Source: Lichenicola sp964247735
GTDB lineage: Bacteria; Pseudomonadota; Alphaproteobacteria; Acetobacterales; Acetobacteraceae
Assembly (NCBI GenBank): GCA_964247735.1
Contig: CAXTVS010000008.1
Coordinates: 28,437-92,436 of the forward strand
DNA length: 64,000 bases
Direction of reading: 5' to 3'
Positions 8,375 through 15,955 of this stretch are shown piece after piece (positions within the stretch are counted from its first letter, which is position 1; each line of letters opens with the position of its first letter). Made by a program: the position numbers and the translations under genes. A model generated the notes under the pieces. The model searched no databases. It saw only the letters and a list, made by a program, of their open reading frames with translations, and was not told where the DNA came from.

Positions 8375-8950
8375 ATGCTGCAGAACATCCCCGCGGGCGC
8401 CGGACGTGCGCTCCACAACGTGCGCAGTGGTGCTGCCAAGCTGGTATCGGCCGATCCCGCGTTCGCGGCGGTGCCGGACGTGATCCAGCTGAGCTCGCCC
8501 GCCTTCGCTCAGGGAGGGCCCATCCCGGCCGAGTACACCGAGGACGGCGCCAAGCTGTCGCCGCCGCTGGAATGGATCGGGGTGCCGCCGGAAGCGGAGT
8601 CCCTGGTGCTGCTGATCGAGGACCAGGACAGCCCGACCCCGCGTCCGCTGGTGCATGCGATCCTGGCCGGGCTGGCGGCGGTGGATGGCGGCCTCGCCGC
8701 CGGCGCGCTGCCGAGCCCGAAGCACGAGGGCGAGCCGCTCGACATGGGGCGCAACTCGTTCATGCAGCGCACCTACCTGCCGCCCGACCCGCCGCGCGGG
8801 CACGGGCCGCATGCCTACGCGTTCCAGCTGTTCGCGCTGGACACCGTGCCGGAGTTCGACAGCGTTCCGGGCCGCAGCGCCCTGGTGGCGGCGCTGAAGG
8901 GGCACGTGATCGCGCGCGGGACGCTGGTCGGGACCTACGAGCGGACATAG
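8375..8950 (+). CDS. YbhB/YbcL family protein (PEBP, Raf-kinase-inhibitor-like)
   Basis: A 191-residue member of the phosphatidylethanolamine-binding fold. Family motifs are IQLSSPAFAQGGPIPAEYT, AKLSPPLEWIGVP, LLIEDQDSPTPRPLVHAI and GPHAYAFQLFALD, in order, ending with GHVIARGTLVGTYER. About 38 residues precede the domain and contain no clear signal peptide. The ATG at 8375 follows AGGAG at 8360-8364. It is divergent from hisC and convergent with the S53 peptidase, from which it is separated by a strong hairpin. The biochemical role of bacterial members is not settled. Confidence 0.9.
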   Translation: MLQNIPAGAGRALHNVRSGAAKLVSADPAFAAVPDVIQLSSPAFAQGGPIPAEYTEDGAKLSPPLEWIGVPPEAESLVLLIEDQDSPTPRPLVHAILAGLAAVDGGLAAGALPSPKHEGEPLDMGRNSFMQRTYLPPDPPRGHGPHAYAFQLFALDTVPEFDSVPGRSALVAALKGHVIARGTLVGTYERT

Positions 8951-8955
8951 GCCGA

Positions 8956-8994
8956 CGGGAGAAGGCCGGGGCGGGAGCCCTAGCCATTCTCCCG
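8956..8994. terminator. Hairpin between convergent genes, probable bidirectional terminator
   Basis: The arms CGGGAGAA-GGC (8956-8966) and GCC-A-TTCTCCCG (8983-8994) pair over 11 bases with one bulged base and a 16-base loop. It lies 6 bases after the PEBP gene stop (8950) and 15 bases from the stop of the S53 peptidase (9009). There is no T run, as is common in GC-rich genomes. Confidence 0.6.
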
Positions 8995-9008
8995 CCGCCG
9001 TGCCGTCC

Positions 9009-10889
9009 TCAGCGGATCAGCTTGACCGCAGCAAGGCCGATCGCCAGGCGGGTGGCGTCGAGCGCGCCGTTGCCGACCGCGTTCTCGTAGCCCGCCGCCG
9101 CCTGGTAGCCCCAGTTGTCGCCGGCCTTGATGTCGGTCGAGATCAGCGAGCCCAGCGCGTACAGAAGGGGGTTGAGCTGGCCGGTGCGGCCGCCCAGGCC
9201 CTGCACGAACAAGGCGTTGACGCCGTTCAGCTGCGGGGCGACGAAGCTGGTGCCACCGTAGAAGTTCTGGACCGCGCCCTCCTCGATGTACTGGTAACCG
9301 GACTCCGGGTCGGCATTGGTCGCAAGGTCGGGCGAGTTGCGCCCGGCGAAGCCGGCCGGCAGCACGTACTGCAGCACCGGGCCGGCGCCGTTGTCCTGCG
9401 TCAGGGTCTGGCCCGGCTTGGTCAGGGTGATACCCTTCACGCCGTCCTGGTAGTACGGCTTGCCGAAGTAGGAGCTGACGCCGCCGCCGTCGCCGGTGGA
9501 GAACACCGCCGACACCGGCAGGTCCGCGGCATGGCCCTGGGCCGCCGCCTCGCTGGAGATGTAGTCCCAGCCCCATGCCTGCTGCTGCGCCACCGACAGC
9601 AGCACGCCGTCGGTCAGGGTGAAGGAGAACGGCAGGGTGGTGCCGCCGGCGGCGGTCACCAGCGGGTCGCTGGATGGGTGGTCCACGGCGTAGGGCGCGT
9701 TGCAGACCGGGTTGCTGGCGCTGGGCGTGCCGTAGGCGGGGCAGCCCTCCACGGTGTCGAACGAACCGGAGTCGCCGGACGCGATGAACACCGACTGGCC
9801 CTGCAGCGCCATCTCGAGGAAGGCGTCGTGGAACGCGTCGAGCAGGAAGGTCTGGCTGCTGGTGGGGGAGGCGATGTCGGTGAAGAAGTCGAGCTCGGGC
9901 TGGCCCCAGGAGGACGACACGGTGTCGGCGATGTTGTCCGACGCGGCGGCCTCGAAGGCGTCGATGAAGTTGGCGTTGGTGTTGTTGGGCGAGATGTAGA
10001 CCCGCTCGTCGGCGCCGGGCGCGATCGCGCCCGACTCCTCGACGTCGATGTCGGTCTCGCCCTCGCCCAATGCATCGCTCGGCGCGATGGTGGTGCCGCC
10101 GTCGACGTCCACGGTGGTGATCCGCGTCTGCGACACGTCCAGCCCGATCTGGCGCCAGAACTGGTAGGCGTCGGACGGCTTGAAGTTGGCCAGCGTCACG
10201 ATGCCGACCGTGGTGCCGCGGCCGTTGACGCCGAGTGCGTAGATCGGGTCGACGTCGTAGAACTTCTCGAAGTCGGCCGGGAGGTAGTTGCCCGGGGTGC
10301 CGCCGGTCAGCGTAGCCGAGCCGACCGCCTTCGGCGTCGTGCTGTGGCCGAACGCCGCGACCGCGCGCTGCGAATGCGGATGGGTGAAGGTGTTCAGGCC
10401 GCCGATGCCGCGAACCAGGCCGCGCAGCGAGCGCGGCAGGGTCGGCGCCCGGTCCGGCACGATGCCGCTGTGCCCGTTCAGGGTGACGTGGTGCAGCTTC
10501 ACGCTCATCGCCGCCTCGGCGGTGCCGGCGCTGCTGAGCACCTCGATCGCGAGGTGGTTGGGGAACACGTAGTCGATGGTGTAGCCGAGCTGCACCAGCG
10601 CCGCCTCGACCTGGGCGACCTGCGCGTCGCTGGGCGCATACCGGCTGACGAACTGCTGCACCGACAGGAACTTATGGTAGCCGGCACCGGAGGTCTGCAG
10701 CGCCTGCGCCGCCGCCTCGGCGGCTTGCGGGTTCTGGATCGGCAGGTAGACGGTCTGGGCGAGGATGTCGCCGACCGACACGGCGCCGGTGGTCGCCGCC
10801 CGGCTCCCGGTCGCGCCGGCGGCGAGTCCTGCCAGGATTGAGGCGACGGACAAGGAAAGCCGCTGTTTGAGGCTGTGGTGCATCTTCAT
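9009..10889 (-). CDS. Secreted S53 family peptidase (sedolisin/kumamolisin type) with pro-domain
   Basis: Acid-active serine-carboxyl endopeptidase, 626 residues, predicted to be exported. It begins with a signal peptide (KQRLSLSVASILAGLAAGA, cleavage near GSRAA). A pro-kumamolisin activation domain spans about 45-185, and the catalytic domain runs from about 200 to the end. The catalytic set is complete: Glu278 and Asp282 in GEGETDIDVEESGAIAPGA, the oxyanion Asp373 in FIASGDSGS and the nucleophile Ser548 in YGGTSFVAPQLNG. The C-terminal calcium-site region is less canonical (GYENAVGNGALD). The ATG at 10889 is followed by a second ATG at 10883. The open frame reaches 10973 but the extra residues do not look like a leader. 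Confidence 0.93.
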   Translation of the reverse strand: MKMHHSLKQRLSLSVASILAGLAAGATGSRAATTGAVSVGDILAQTVYLPIQNPQAAEAAAQALQTSGAGYHKFLSVQQFVSRYAPSDAQVAQVEAALVQLGYTIDYVFPNHLAIEVLSSAGTAEAAMSVKLHHVTLNGHSGIVPDRAPTLPRSLRGLVRGIGGLNTFTHPHSQRAVAAFGHSTTPKAVGSATLTGGTPGNYLPADFEKFYDVDPIYALGVNGRGTTVGIVTLANFKPSDAYQFWRQIGLDVSQTRITTVDVDGGTTIAPSDALGEGETDIDVEESGAIAPGADERVYISPNNTNANFIDAFEAAASDNIADTVSSSWGQPELDFFTDIASPTSSQTFLLDAFHDAFLEMALQGQSVFIASGDSGSFDTVEGCPAYGTPSASNPVCNAPYAVDHPSSDPLVTAAGGTTLPFSFTLTDGVLLSVAQQQAWGWDYISSEAAAQGHAADLPVSAVFSTGDGGGVSSYFGKPYYQDGVKGITLTKPGQTLTQDNGAGPVLQYVLPAGFAGRNSPDLATNADPESGYQYIEEGAVQNFYGGTSFVAPQLNGVNALFVQGLGGRTGQLNPLLYALGSLISTDIKAGDNWGYQAAAGYENAVGNGALDATRLAIGLAAVKLIR

Positions 10890-11003
10890 CCCGTTCCCAT
10901 CCGGTGCGACGAGGCGCGCCCGCTGTGACAAAGTGTGGTCAGGTGAGACGGATGCGGTCAAGCGGCAAAGCACGAGGGGCGACGGAGCGCGCCGCCGCGC
11001 CGC

Positions 11004-11447
11004 TTAGAAGATGCAGACCAGGGTCAGGCCGCCGATCATCAGCGCCCCGCCGACGATGCGCCACAGCGTCGCCGGGTGGCGCTCGAAGCCGACGATGCCG
11101 AAATGGTCGAGCAGGATGGCCGAGACCAGGGTCGCCGTCACCACGATGCCGTTGAAGCTGGCGGCGCCCAGCCGGCCTGCGAACAGGATCGTGGCGATGA
11201 TCGGCACCACCGCGATCACGGTGCCGAGCCAGGCCCACCAGGGCGTGTGGGCGAAGCCGGACGCGGTCGGGAACGGTTCGCGGCTGAGCAGCAGCCCGAG
11301 GCCGGCGGCACTCCCGGAGATGGCGCACACGAACAGCGTGCACCACCAGGGACGGCCGAGGGCGCGCATGAGGGTGGCGTTGGTGCCGGAATGGACCGCG
11401 TTGAGCAGGCCGACGAAGGCCACGAAGGCGTAGGCGAGGAACTGCAT
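11004..11447 (-). CDS. DMT-superfamily transporter, YdcZ (DUF606) type
   Basis: A 147-residue inner-membrane protein with about five hydrophobic helices (for example AYAFVAFVGLLNAVHSG, LGTVIAVVPIIATILFAG and GGALMIGGLTLVCIF). It carries the motif ASFNGIVVTATLVSAILLDHFG, very typical of the YdcZ half-size transporters. Substrate unknown. I chose the ATG at 11447 (MQFLAYAFV). The longer open frame to 11528 adds an Arg/Ser-rich stretch overlapping the end of the neighbouring gene and is unlikely. Such half-size proteins often work as dimers. Confidence 0.85.
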   Translation of the reverse strand: MQFLAYAFVAFVGLLNAVHSGTNATLMRALGRPWWCTLFVCAISGSAAGLGLLLSREPFPTASGFAHTPWWAWLGTVIAVVPIIATILFAGRLGAASFNGIVVTATLVSAILLDHFGIVGFERHPATLWRIVGGALMIGGLTLVCIF

Positions 11448-11478
11448 GCCGTCTGCCCCGCTTCCGGCTCCGCGACGC

Positions 11479-11919
11479 CTACTCCTGGACGATGATGGAG
11501 ATCCTGCCGTCGCGCTCGGCGATCGCATAGCGTACCTGGGCGATCTCGTGCAGCCCGCGCTGGCGCACCGCGTACATGATGTCCGATTGCTGGATGTTCA
11601 GCTGGCGCATCCGCTTGTCCTGGAACTGGCCGTCCTCGAACACGATCACCGGCGTGCCGTCGACGATGCGGCCGAACCAGGCCGAATGCACCTTCAGCCA
11701 GGCCACCAGCCGGTGCATCAGGCCGAAGGTGATCACCACGCTGACGCCGGCGGTGATCGAGTGCTCGTCGCTGAGCACGCCGGTGAGCGTCGTGCCGGCG
11801 ACCAGGAACAGCACCACGAGGTCGAGCGGCGCCAACTGGCTGGAGGTGCGCCGGCCCAGGAAGCGCAGCGCGAATAGCAGGATCCAGTAGGCCGCCGCGG
11901 CGCGCAGGACCACGTTCAT
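11479..11919 (-). CDS. DUF421 (YetF-type) membrane protein
   Basis: A 146-residue protein with two to three N-terminal membrane helices (AAAAYWILLFALRFLG, LVVLFLVAGTTLTGVL, then ITAGVSVVITFGLMHRL) and a cytoplasmic C-terminal YetF domain (GTPVIVFEDGQFQDKRMRQ, then QSDIMYAVRQRGLHEIAQV). This matches DUF421 proteins; work on Bacillus spores concerns distant relatives, and the role in proteobacteria is unknown. It starts with ATG 11919 (MNVVLRAA) and lies 37 bases downstream of the next gene on the same strand, so the two are probably co-transcribed. Confidence 0.88.
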   Translation of the reverse strand: MNVVLRAAAAYWILLFALRFLGRRTSSQLAPLDLVVLFLVAGTTLTGVLSDEHSITAGVSVVITFGLMHRLVAWLKVHSAWFGRIVDGTPVIVFEDGQFQDKRMRQLNIQQSDIMYAVRQRGLHEIAQVRYAIAERDGRISIIVQE

Positions 11920-11956
11920 GGGCGGTGCTCCCCGGCCCGGATGCGGGTCGGCCGGC

Positions 11957-12511
11957 TCACGGCAGCACGACCTGGGTCCAGCTTGCCCGGTGGCGACGGT
12001 CGGGCTGGTCCGCGCTCGCGTCGGCGCCGGTCCAGGCCTGGAGGCGGACGATGCCCGCCGAGGCGGGCATGGCGTCGAGCCTGATCTTCGCGTCGGCCTG
12101 CCGTGGGGCCACGGTGAATCGCAGCACCAGCCCCCTGCTTCCCACCATCGTCGACTCCGTGTCCGGCACGGTCCGGCCGAGTCCCAGCGGCTCCGCCAGC
12201 TCGCCGGACACGAACACGCTCACCGGCTTCGGGGCATCGTCGGGATTGGACATGCGCAGCGTGACCTGGGTCGGCGTGCCTTCCCGGGCGGCCGGCTCGT
12301 AGTCCACGCGCAGCGAGCCGTCCGGAGCGCTGGCGGTGCGGTGGCTGAACGGGCCACGGCCGAGCAGGCCGGACAGGCAGACCAGCAGGAACAGGACCAT
12401 CACCACCAGGCCGACGTTCTGGGCGATGTTCCAGCGACGCTCGAACTCCTGGTCGTAGCCGACCTCCAGGTCGTCGTTGACCCGGTCGGCTCCACGTACC
12501 GGTTCTGCCAT
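11957..12511 (-). CDS. Membrane-anchored hypothetical protein, likely partner of the DUF421 gene
   Basis: A 184-residue protein with a cytoplasmic N-terminus of about 30 residues (acidic, DLEVGYDQEFERRWN), one membrane helix (NVGLVVMVLFLLVCLSGLLG) and a beta-rich periplasmic domain (SLRVDYEPAAREGTPTQVT, then VVLP at the end). I cannot name the family. The ATG at 12511 is preceded by GGGGAGA at good spacing on the coding strand. The short gap to the DUF421 gene suggests that the two membrane proteins act together. It lies downstream of the ankyrin gene on the same strand (80 bases). Confidence 0.7.
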   Translation of the reverse strand: MAEPVRGADRVNDDLEVGYDQEFERRWNIAQNVGLVVMVLFLLVCLSGLLGRGPFSHRTASAPDGSLRVDYEPAAREGTPTQVTLRMSNPDDAPKPVSVFVSGELAEPLGLGRTVPDTESTMVGSRGLVLRFTVAPRQADAKIRLDAMPASAGIVRLQAWTGADASADQPDRRHRASWTQVVLP

Positions 12512-12591
12512 GCGATCTCCCCGGCCGAGTGGCCGGTCGATCAACAGCGGCGGGAGTTGCGAGTTGCGCGAGCAGGATCGGTCCCGCCCGA

Positions 12592-13137
12592 TCAGGCCCG
12601 CGCACGCTCCGGCAGCAGATCGTGCATCCGCCGGGCCAGGCCGTTGCCGCCGTGGCGCTCGGCCAGGAACAGCGCGGTCGTGCCCTCGCCGTCGCGGTGG
12701 GTGGGGTCCGCGCCGCGCTCGAGCAGGAAATGCGCCATCGCCTCGCGCCCGAACATGACCGCGAACATCAGCGGCGTCCGTCCGACGTGGTTGGGCCGGT
12801 CGATCGCAGCACCGGCATCCAGCAGCAGTTGGGCGACGGCGATGTCGCCCTTGAAGGCGACGCCGCACAGCGCGGTGCTGCCCTTGGCGTCGGCGAGGTC
12901 GGGCAGGGCGCCGCGCCGCAGCAGCAGGGCGGTGGCGGCGGCATGGCCGTTGTAGGCGGCGAGCATCAGCGGGGTGTAGCCGCGCGCGTCGGCCCGGTTC
13001 GGATCGGCGCCGGCATCGAGGAACTGCTCGAGCAGGTCGTCCTGGCCCTCGCGGGCGGCGTCGAACCAGAGCGACTCGATCTGCTCGTGGGTAAAGCCCG
13101 GCCCGGGCGCCGGGGTCCCGTCGTGCGGATCGGTCAT
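12592..13137 (-). CDS. Ankyrin repeat protein
   Basis: A 181-residue soluble protein made mostly of four ankyrin repeats, a fold that binds other proteins. The repeat cores are GYTPLMLAAYNGHAAA, GSTALCGVAFKGDIAVA, GRTPLMFAVMFGREAMA and GTTALFLAERHGGNG, each followed by a helix ending in LLxxGA. The repeats start at about residue 25, after an N-terminal acidic/Pro stretch. I chose the ATG at 13137 over one at 13155 because GGAGG stands 8 bases upstream of it. No signal peptide is seen, so it is probably cytoplasmic. Its partner is unknown. Confidence 0.9.
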   Translation of the reverse strand: MTDPHDGTPAPGPGFTHEQIESLWFDAAREGQDDLLEQFLDAGADPNRADARGYTPLMLAAYNGHAAATALLLRRGALPDLADAKGSTALCGVAFKGDIAVAQLLLDAGAAIDRPNHVGRTPLMFAVMFGREAMAHFLLERGADPTHRDGEGTTALFLAERHGGNGLARRMHDLLPERARA

Positions 13138-13210
13138 GGGCCGCCTCCATGGCAATGGCGGCAGGATAGGCGCGCGGCGCGGCGCTTGTCATCCGCCGGC
13201 CGCGCCCGCT

Positions 13211-15955
13211 TCAGCCCGGTTGCAGCACCAGCACCGGCAGGGTGCCAAACAGGTGCTGGAGCGGGACCCGGTCGCCGCCCTCGAACGTGCCGCCGCCGAA
13301 CAGGTCGACCCATCGCCCGTCCGGCAGGGCGAACGTGGCATCGCCCCAGCCGGGATCGGCGTCGCGCTGGCCGGGATGGCGCGCCACCAGCACCAGCAGC
13401 CGGTCGTCGCCGTGGCTGCGGCCATAGGCGATCGCCCGATCCGCCCTGCCGCCCTCGACCGGCAGCGGCTCGTAGCCGCCCTCGGCGAACAGGGCCGGCA
13501 GCCTGCGCCGCAGGTCGAGCAGGACCGCGGTGACGGCGAGCTTGATCCGCCCGTCCTGCCACTTCTCCAGCAGGCCGGCCATTAGCGGTCCGTGGGCGTC
13601 ATGGTCGCCGAGCCGCTGCGACAGGTCGGACAGCGCGTCCTGGCGCAGGCCGTAGTCGACCGGCCGGCGGTTGTCGGGGTCCATCAGGCTCAGGTCCCAC
13701 ATCTCGCAGCCCTGGTAGATGTCGGGCACGCCGGGCAGGGTGAGCTTCATCACCACCTGGATCAGGCTGTTCTGCACGCCCAGCCGGGCCACGCGCTGCG
13801 CGAACGGCAGGAAGGAGGCGAGGAAGCCGCCGCGGCTGGTGTCGAGCGCGTCGCGGGCGAAGGACTGCATCGACTCCTCGTAGGCGGCGTCCGGTGCGGT
13901 CCAGCCGGAATGCAGCTTGGCCTCGCGCATGGACTTCTCCAGCGCGCCGGCCAGCCGCTTGCCGTAGGTGTCGAGTGCTGCCTCGTCCATTCCTTCCAGC
14001 AGCTCGACCGGCCAGGAGCCGACCAGAAGCTGGTAGAGCAGGTACTCGTCGTTGCGGTCCGGCGCCGCGGTGCCGTCAAGGTCGCCGCGGCGGGCGCGGA
14101 GCAGGCGGCTCCAGGTGGTGACCTGGCGGGTCCATTCCTCCGGCAGGTCCGACAGCACGGCGAGACGGGCGCGCGTGTCCTCGCCGCGCTTGGTGTCGTG
14201 GGTGGAGGTGCCGAGCATAGCGTGCGGCCAGTGCTTCGCCCGGTAGGCGTTGGCCTTGTGGAACGCGGGCAGGGCGATGCCGAAGCGGTCCGGCTCGCCG
14301 CCGACCTCGTTCAGCGCCACGTGCCGGTTGTAGCGGTAGAAGGTGGTGTCCTCCAGGCCCTTGGCCATCACCGGGCCGGAGTACTGCTGCAGCTTCATGG
14401 CGAAGCGCAGCACCGCGACCCGGTTGAAGCCCGACCGCGGCCTCGCCACCGTCTCGCCGGACAGCACGCCGTGCAGGAAGTCGAACGCGGACGGGTCGAT
14501 GGTGCGGTCGGCGCGCCTGGCCCGGGCGATCGCCCAGTCGAGGTCGCGGCGGTCGGCCGCCTCCTGGGTGCCGTCCATGTCGATGTAGGTGCGGTAGACC
14601 GGGAAATGGGCGACGATCTGCTTGATCGCGCGCTGCAGGATGTTGCGGGTGAAGTCCGCGGTCATCGGGTTCTGGCGGGCGATCCGGCCGGCATCCCTGC
14701 CGAGCACGTTCAGCTCGCTCGCCATCTCGTTCTCCATGATCCGGATCTTGCAGTCGCGCACGATCTGCTCGAACGGCTCACGCAAACCGGTGAAGGTCCG
14801 GTACGTCTCGGTGAAGCGTTCCTCGGCGGCCGGATCGATCATGGCGCCGAGCACGAGGTTGGTGAAGTCGTAGCCGGTGGTGCCGTCGACCGGCCAGTCC
14901 TCGCGAAGCTGCTCGTGGGCGGCGAGGATCTTCTCGACCACCAGGTAGAACGGGCGCGACGACGCGGCGCGCAGGTCGGTGAAGTAGCGCTTCGGGTCGA
15001 GCAGGCCGTCGACGTGGTCCAGGCGTATGCCGTCCAGAGTGCCGTCCTCGATCATCGGCACGATCCGCGCGTGGGCGTGTCGGAACACCTCCGGCAGCTC
15101 CATGCGCAGACCGGCGAGGTCGTTGATGTTGAAGAAGCGGCGGTAGTTGATGTCGTCGCCGGCGACGCCGTAGTAGGCCACCCGCCAGAACTGCTCCTGG
15201 ATCAGCCCGTCGAGCGCGCGCCAGTCGGCGTTGAGCGTGGCGACCTGCTCCTCCACCGCGCTCCGGCTCCTGCCGTCCTCGCGCACGAGTGCCGCCAGCT
15301 CGGCCTTGAGCAGGCGGGCACGCTCCGCCACCTGCGGACGCCACATCGGCAGGTCGGAGAACAGGTCGGACAGGCGGTCGAGGCCGGGATCGGCATGGCC
15401 GAGCACGCGATCGTAGTGCAGCGGGCAGATCGGCAGCTTGTGGGTGTCGTAGGCCCAGACAGCGAAGGTCCCCTCGTCGGCGTCGTACTTCAGCAGGAGG
15501 TTGCCGGCCTTGAGCTCGACCCCGTACTGGTCGCCCAGGAACGGCACCAGCAGCTTGTTCAGCAGGTAGCGGCGGTCCGGATCCCAGTCGATGTCGAACC
15601 AGCCGGCGTGCTGGCTGTCCGGACCCCATTCCAGCACGTCGAGCCAGAGCGGGTTGTCCGAGCCGCCGACGCCCATGTGGTTGGGCACGAAGTCGAGGAT
15701 CTGGCCCAACCCTTCGCGCTTGAACGCCTGCACCATGGCGGCGAAGTCCGCCTCGGTGCCGAGCTCCGGGTTGAGCGCCTGGTGGTCGGTGATGTCGTAG
15801 CCGTGCGTCGAGCCGGGCCGCGCCTTGAGATACGGCGAGGCGTAGACATGGCTGACGCCGAGCTGACCGAGATACGGCGCCAGCGCGGTCGCATCGCGGA
15901 AGCCGTACCCGGCGTGGAACTGGAGCCGGTAGGTGGCCCGCGGGATGATGCTCAT
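13211..15955 (-). CDS. treY: Malto-oligosyltrehalose synthase
   Basis: TreY isomerises the reducing-end alpha-1,4 bond of a malto-oligosaccharide to alpha-1,1, giving maltooligosyl-trehalose. It has 914 residues, GH13 family. Seen are RATYRLQFHAGYGF at the N-terminus, the beta-barrel strand ILDFVPNHMGVGG, the nucleophile Asp313 in GIRLDHVDGLLDP and the acid Glu341 in VVEKILAAHEQL, then TSTHDTKRGEDTRARLAVL and the C-terminal VPDIYQGCEMWD. Length fits the family (750-950). The ATG at 15955 overlaps the treZ stop (ATGA). It is the last gene of glgX-treZ-treY. Confidence 0.95.
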   Translation of the reverse strand: MSIIPRATYRLQFHAGYGFRDATALAPYLGQLGVSHVYASPYLKARPGSTHGYDITDHQALNPELGTEADFAAMVQAFKREGLGQILDFVPNHMGVGGSDNPLWLDVLEWGPDSQHAGWFDIDWDPDRRYLLNKLLVPFLGDQYGVELKAGNLLLKYDADEGTFAVWAYDTHKLPICPLHYDRVLGHADPGLDRLSDLFSDLPMWRPQVAERARLLKAELAALVREDGRSRSAVEEQVATLNADWRALDGLIQEQFWRVAYYGVAGDDINYRRFFNINDLAGLRMELPEVFRHAHARIVPMIEDGTLDGIRLDHVDGLLDPKRYFTDLRAASSRPFYLVVEKILAAHEQLREDWPVDGTTGYDFTNLVLGAMIDPAAEERFTETYRTFTGLREPFEQIVRDCKIRIMENEMASELNVLGRDAGRIARQNPMTADFTRNILQRAIKQIVAHFPVYRTYIDMDGTQEAADRRDLDWAIARARRADRTIDPSAFDFLHGVLSGETVARPRSGFNRVAVLRFAMKLQQYSGPVMAKGLEDTTFYRYNRHVALNEVGGEPDRFGIALPAFHKANAYRAKHWPHAMLGTSTHDTKRGEDTRARLAVLSDLPEEWTRQVTTWSRLLRARRGDLDGTAAPDRNDEYLLYQLLVGSWPVELLEGMDEAALDTYGKRLAGALEKSMREAKLHSGWTAPDAAYEESMQSFARDALDTSRGGFLASFLPFAQRVARLGVQNSLIQVVMKLTLPGVPDIYQGCEMWDLSLMDPDNRRPVDYGLRQDALSDLSQRLGDHDAHGPLMAGLLEKWQDGRIKLAVTAVLLDLRRRLPALFAEGGYEPLPVEGGRADRAIAYGRSHGDDRLLVLVARHPGQRDADPGWGDATFALPDGRWVDLFGGGTFEGGDRVPLQHLFGTLPVLVLQPG

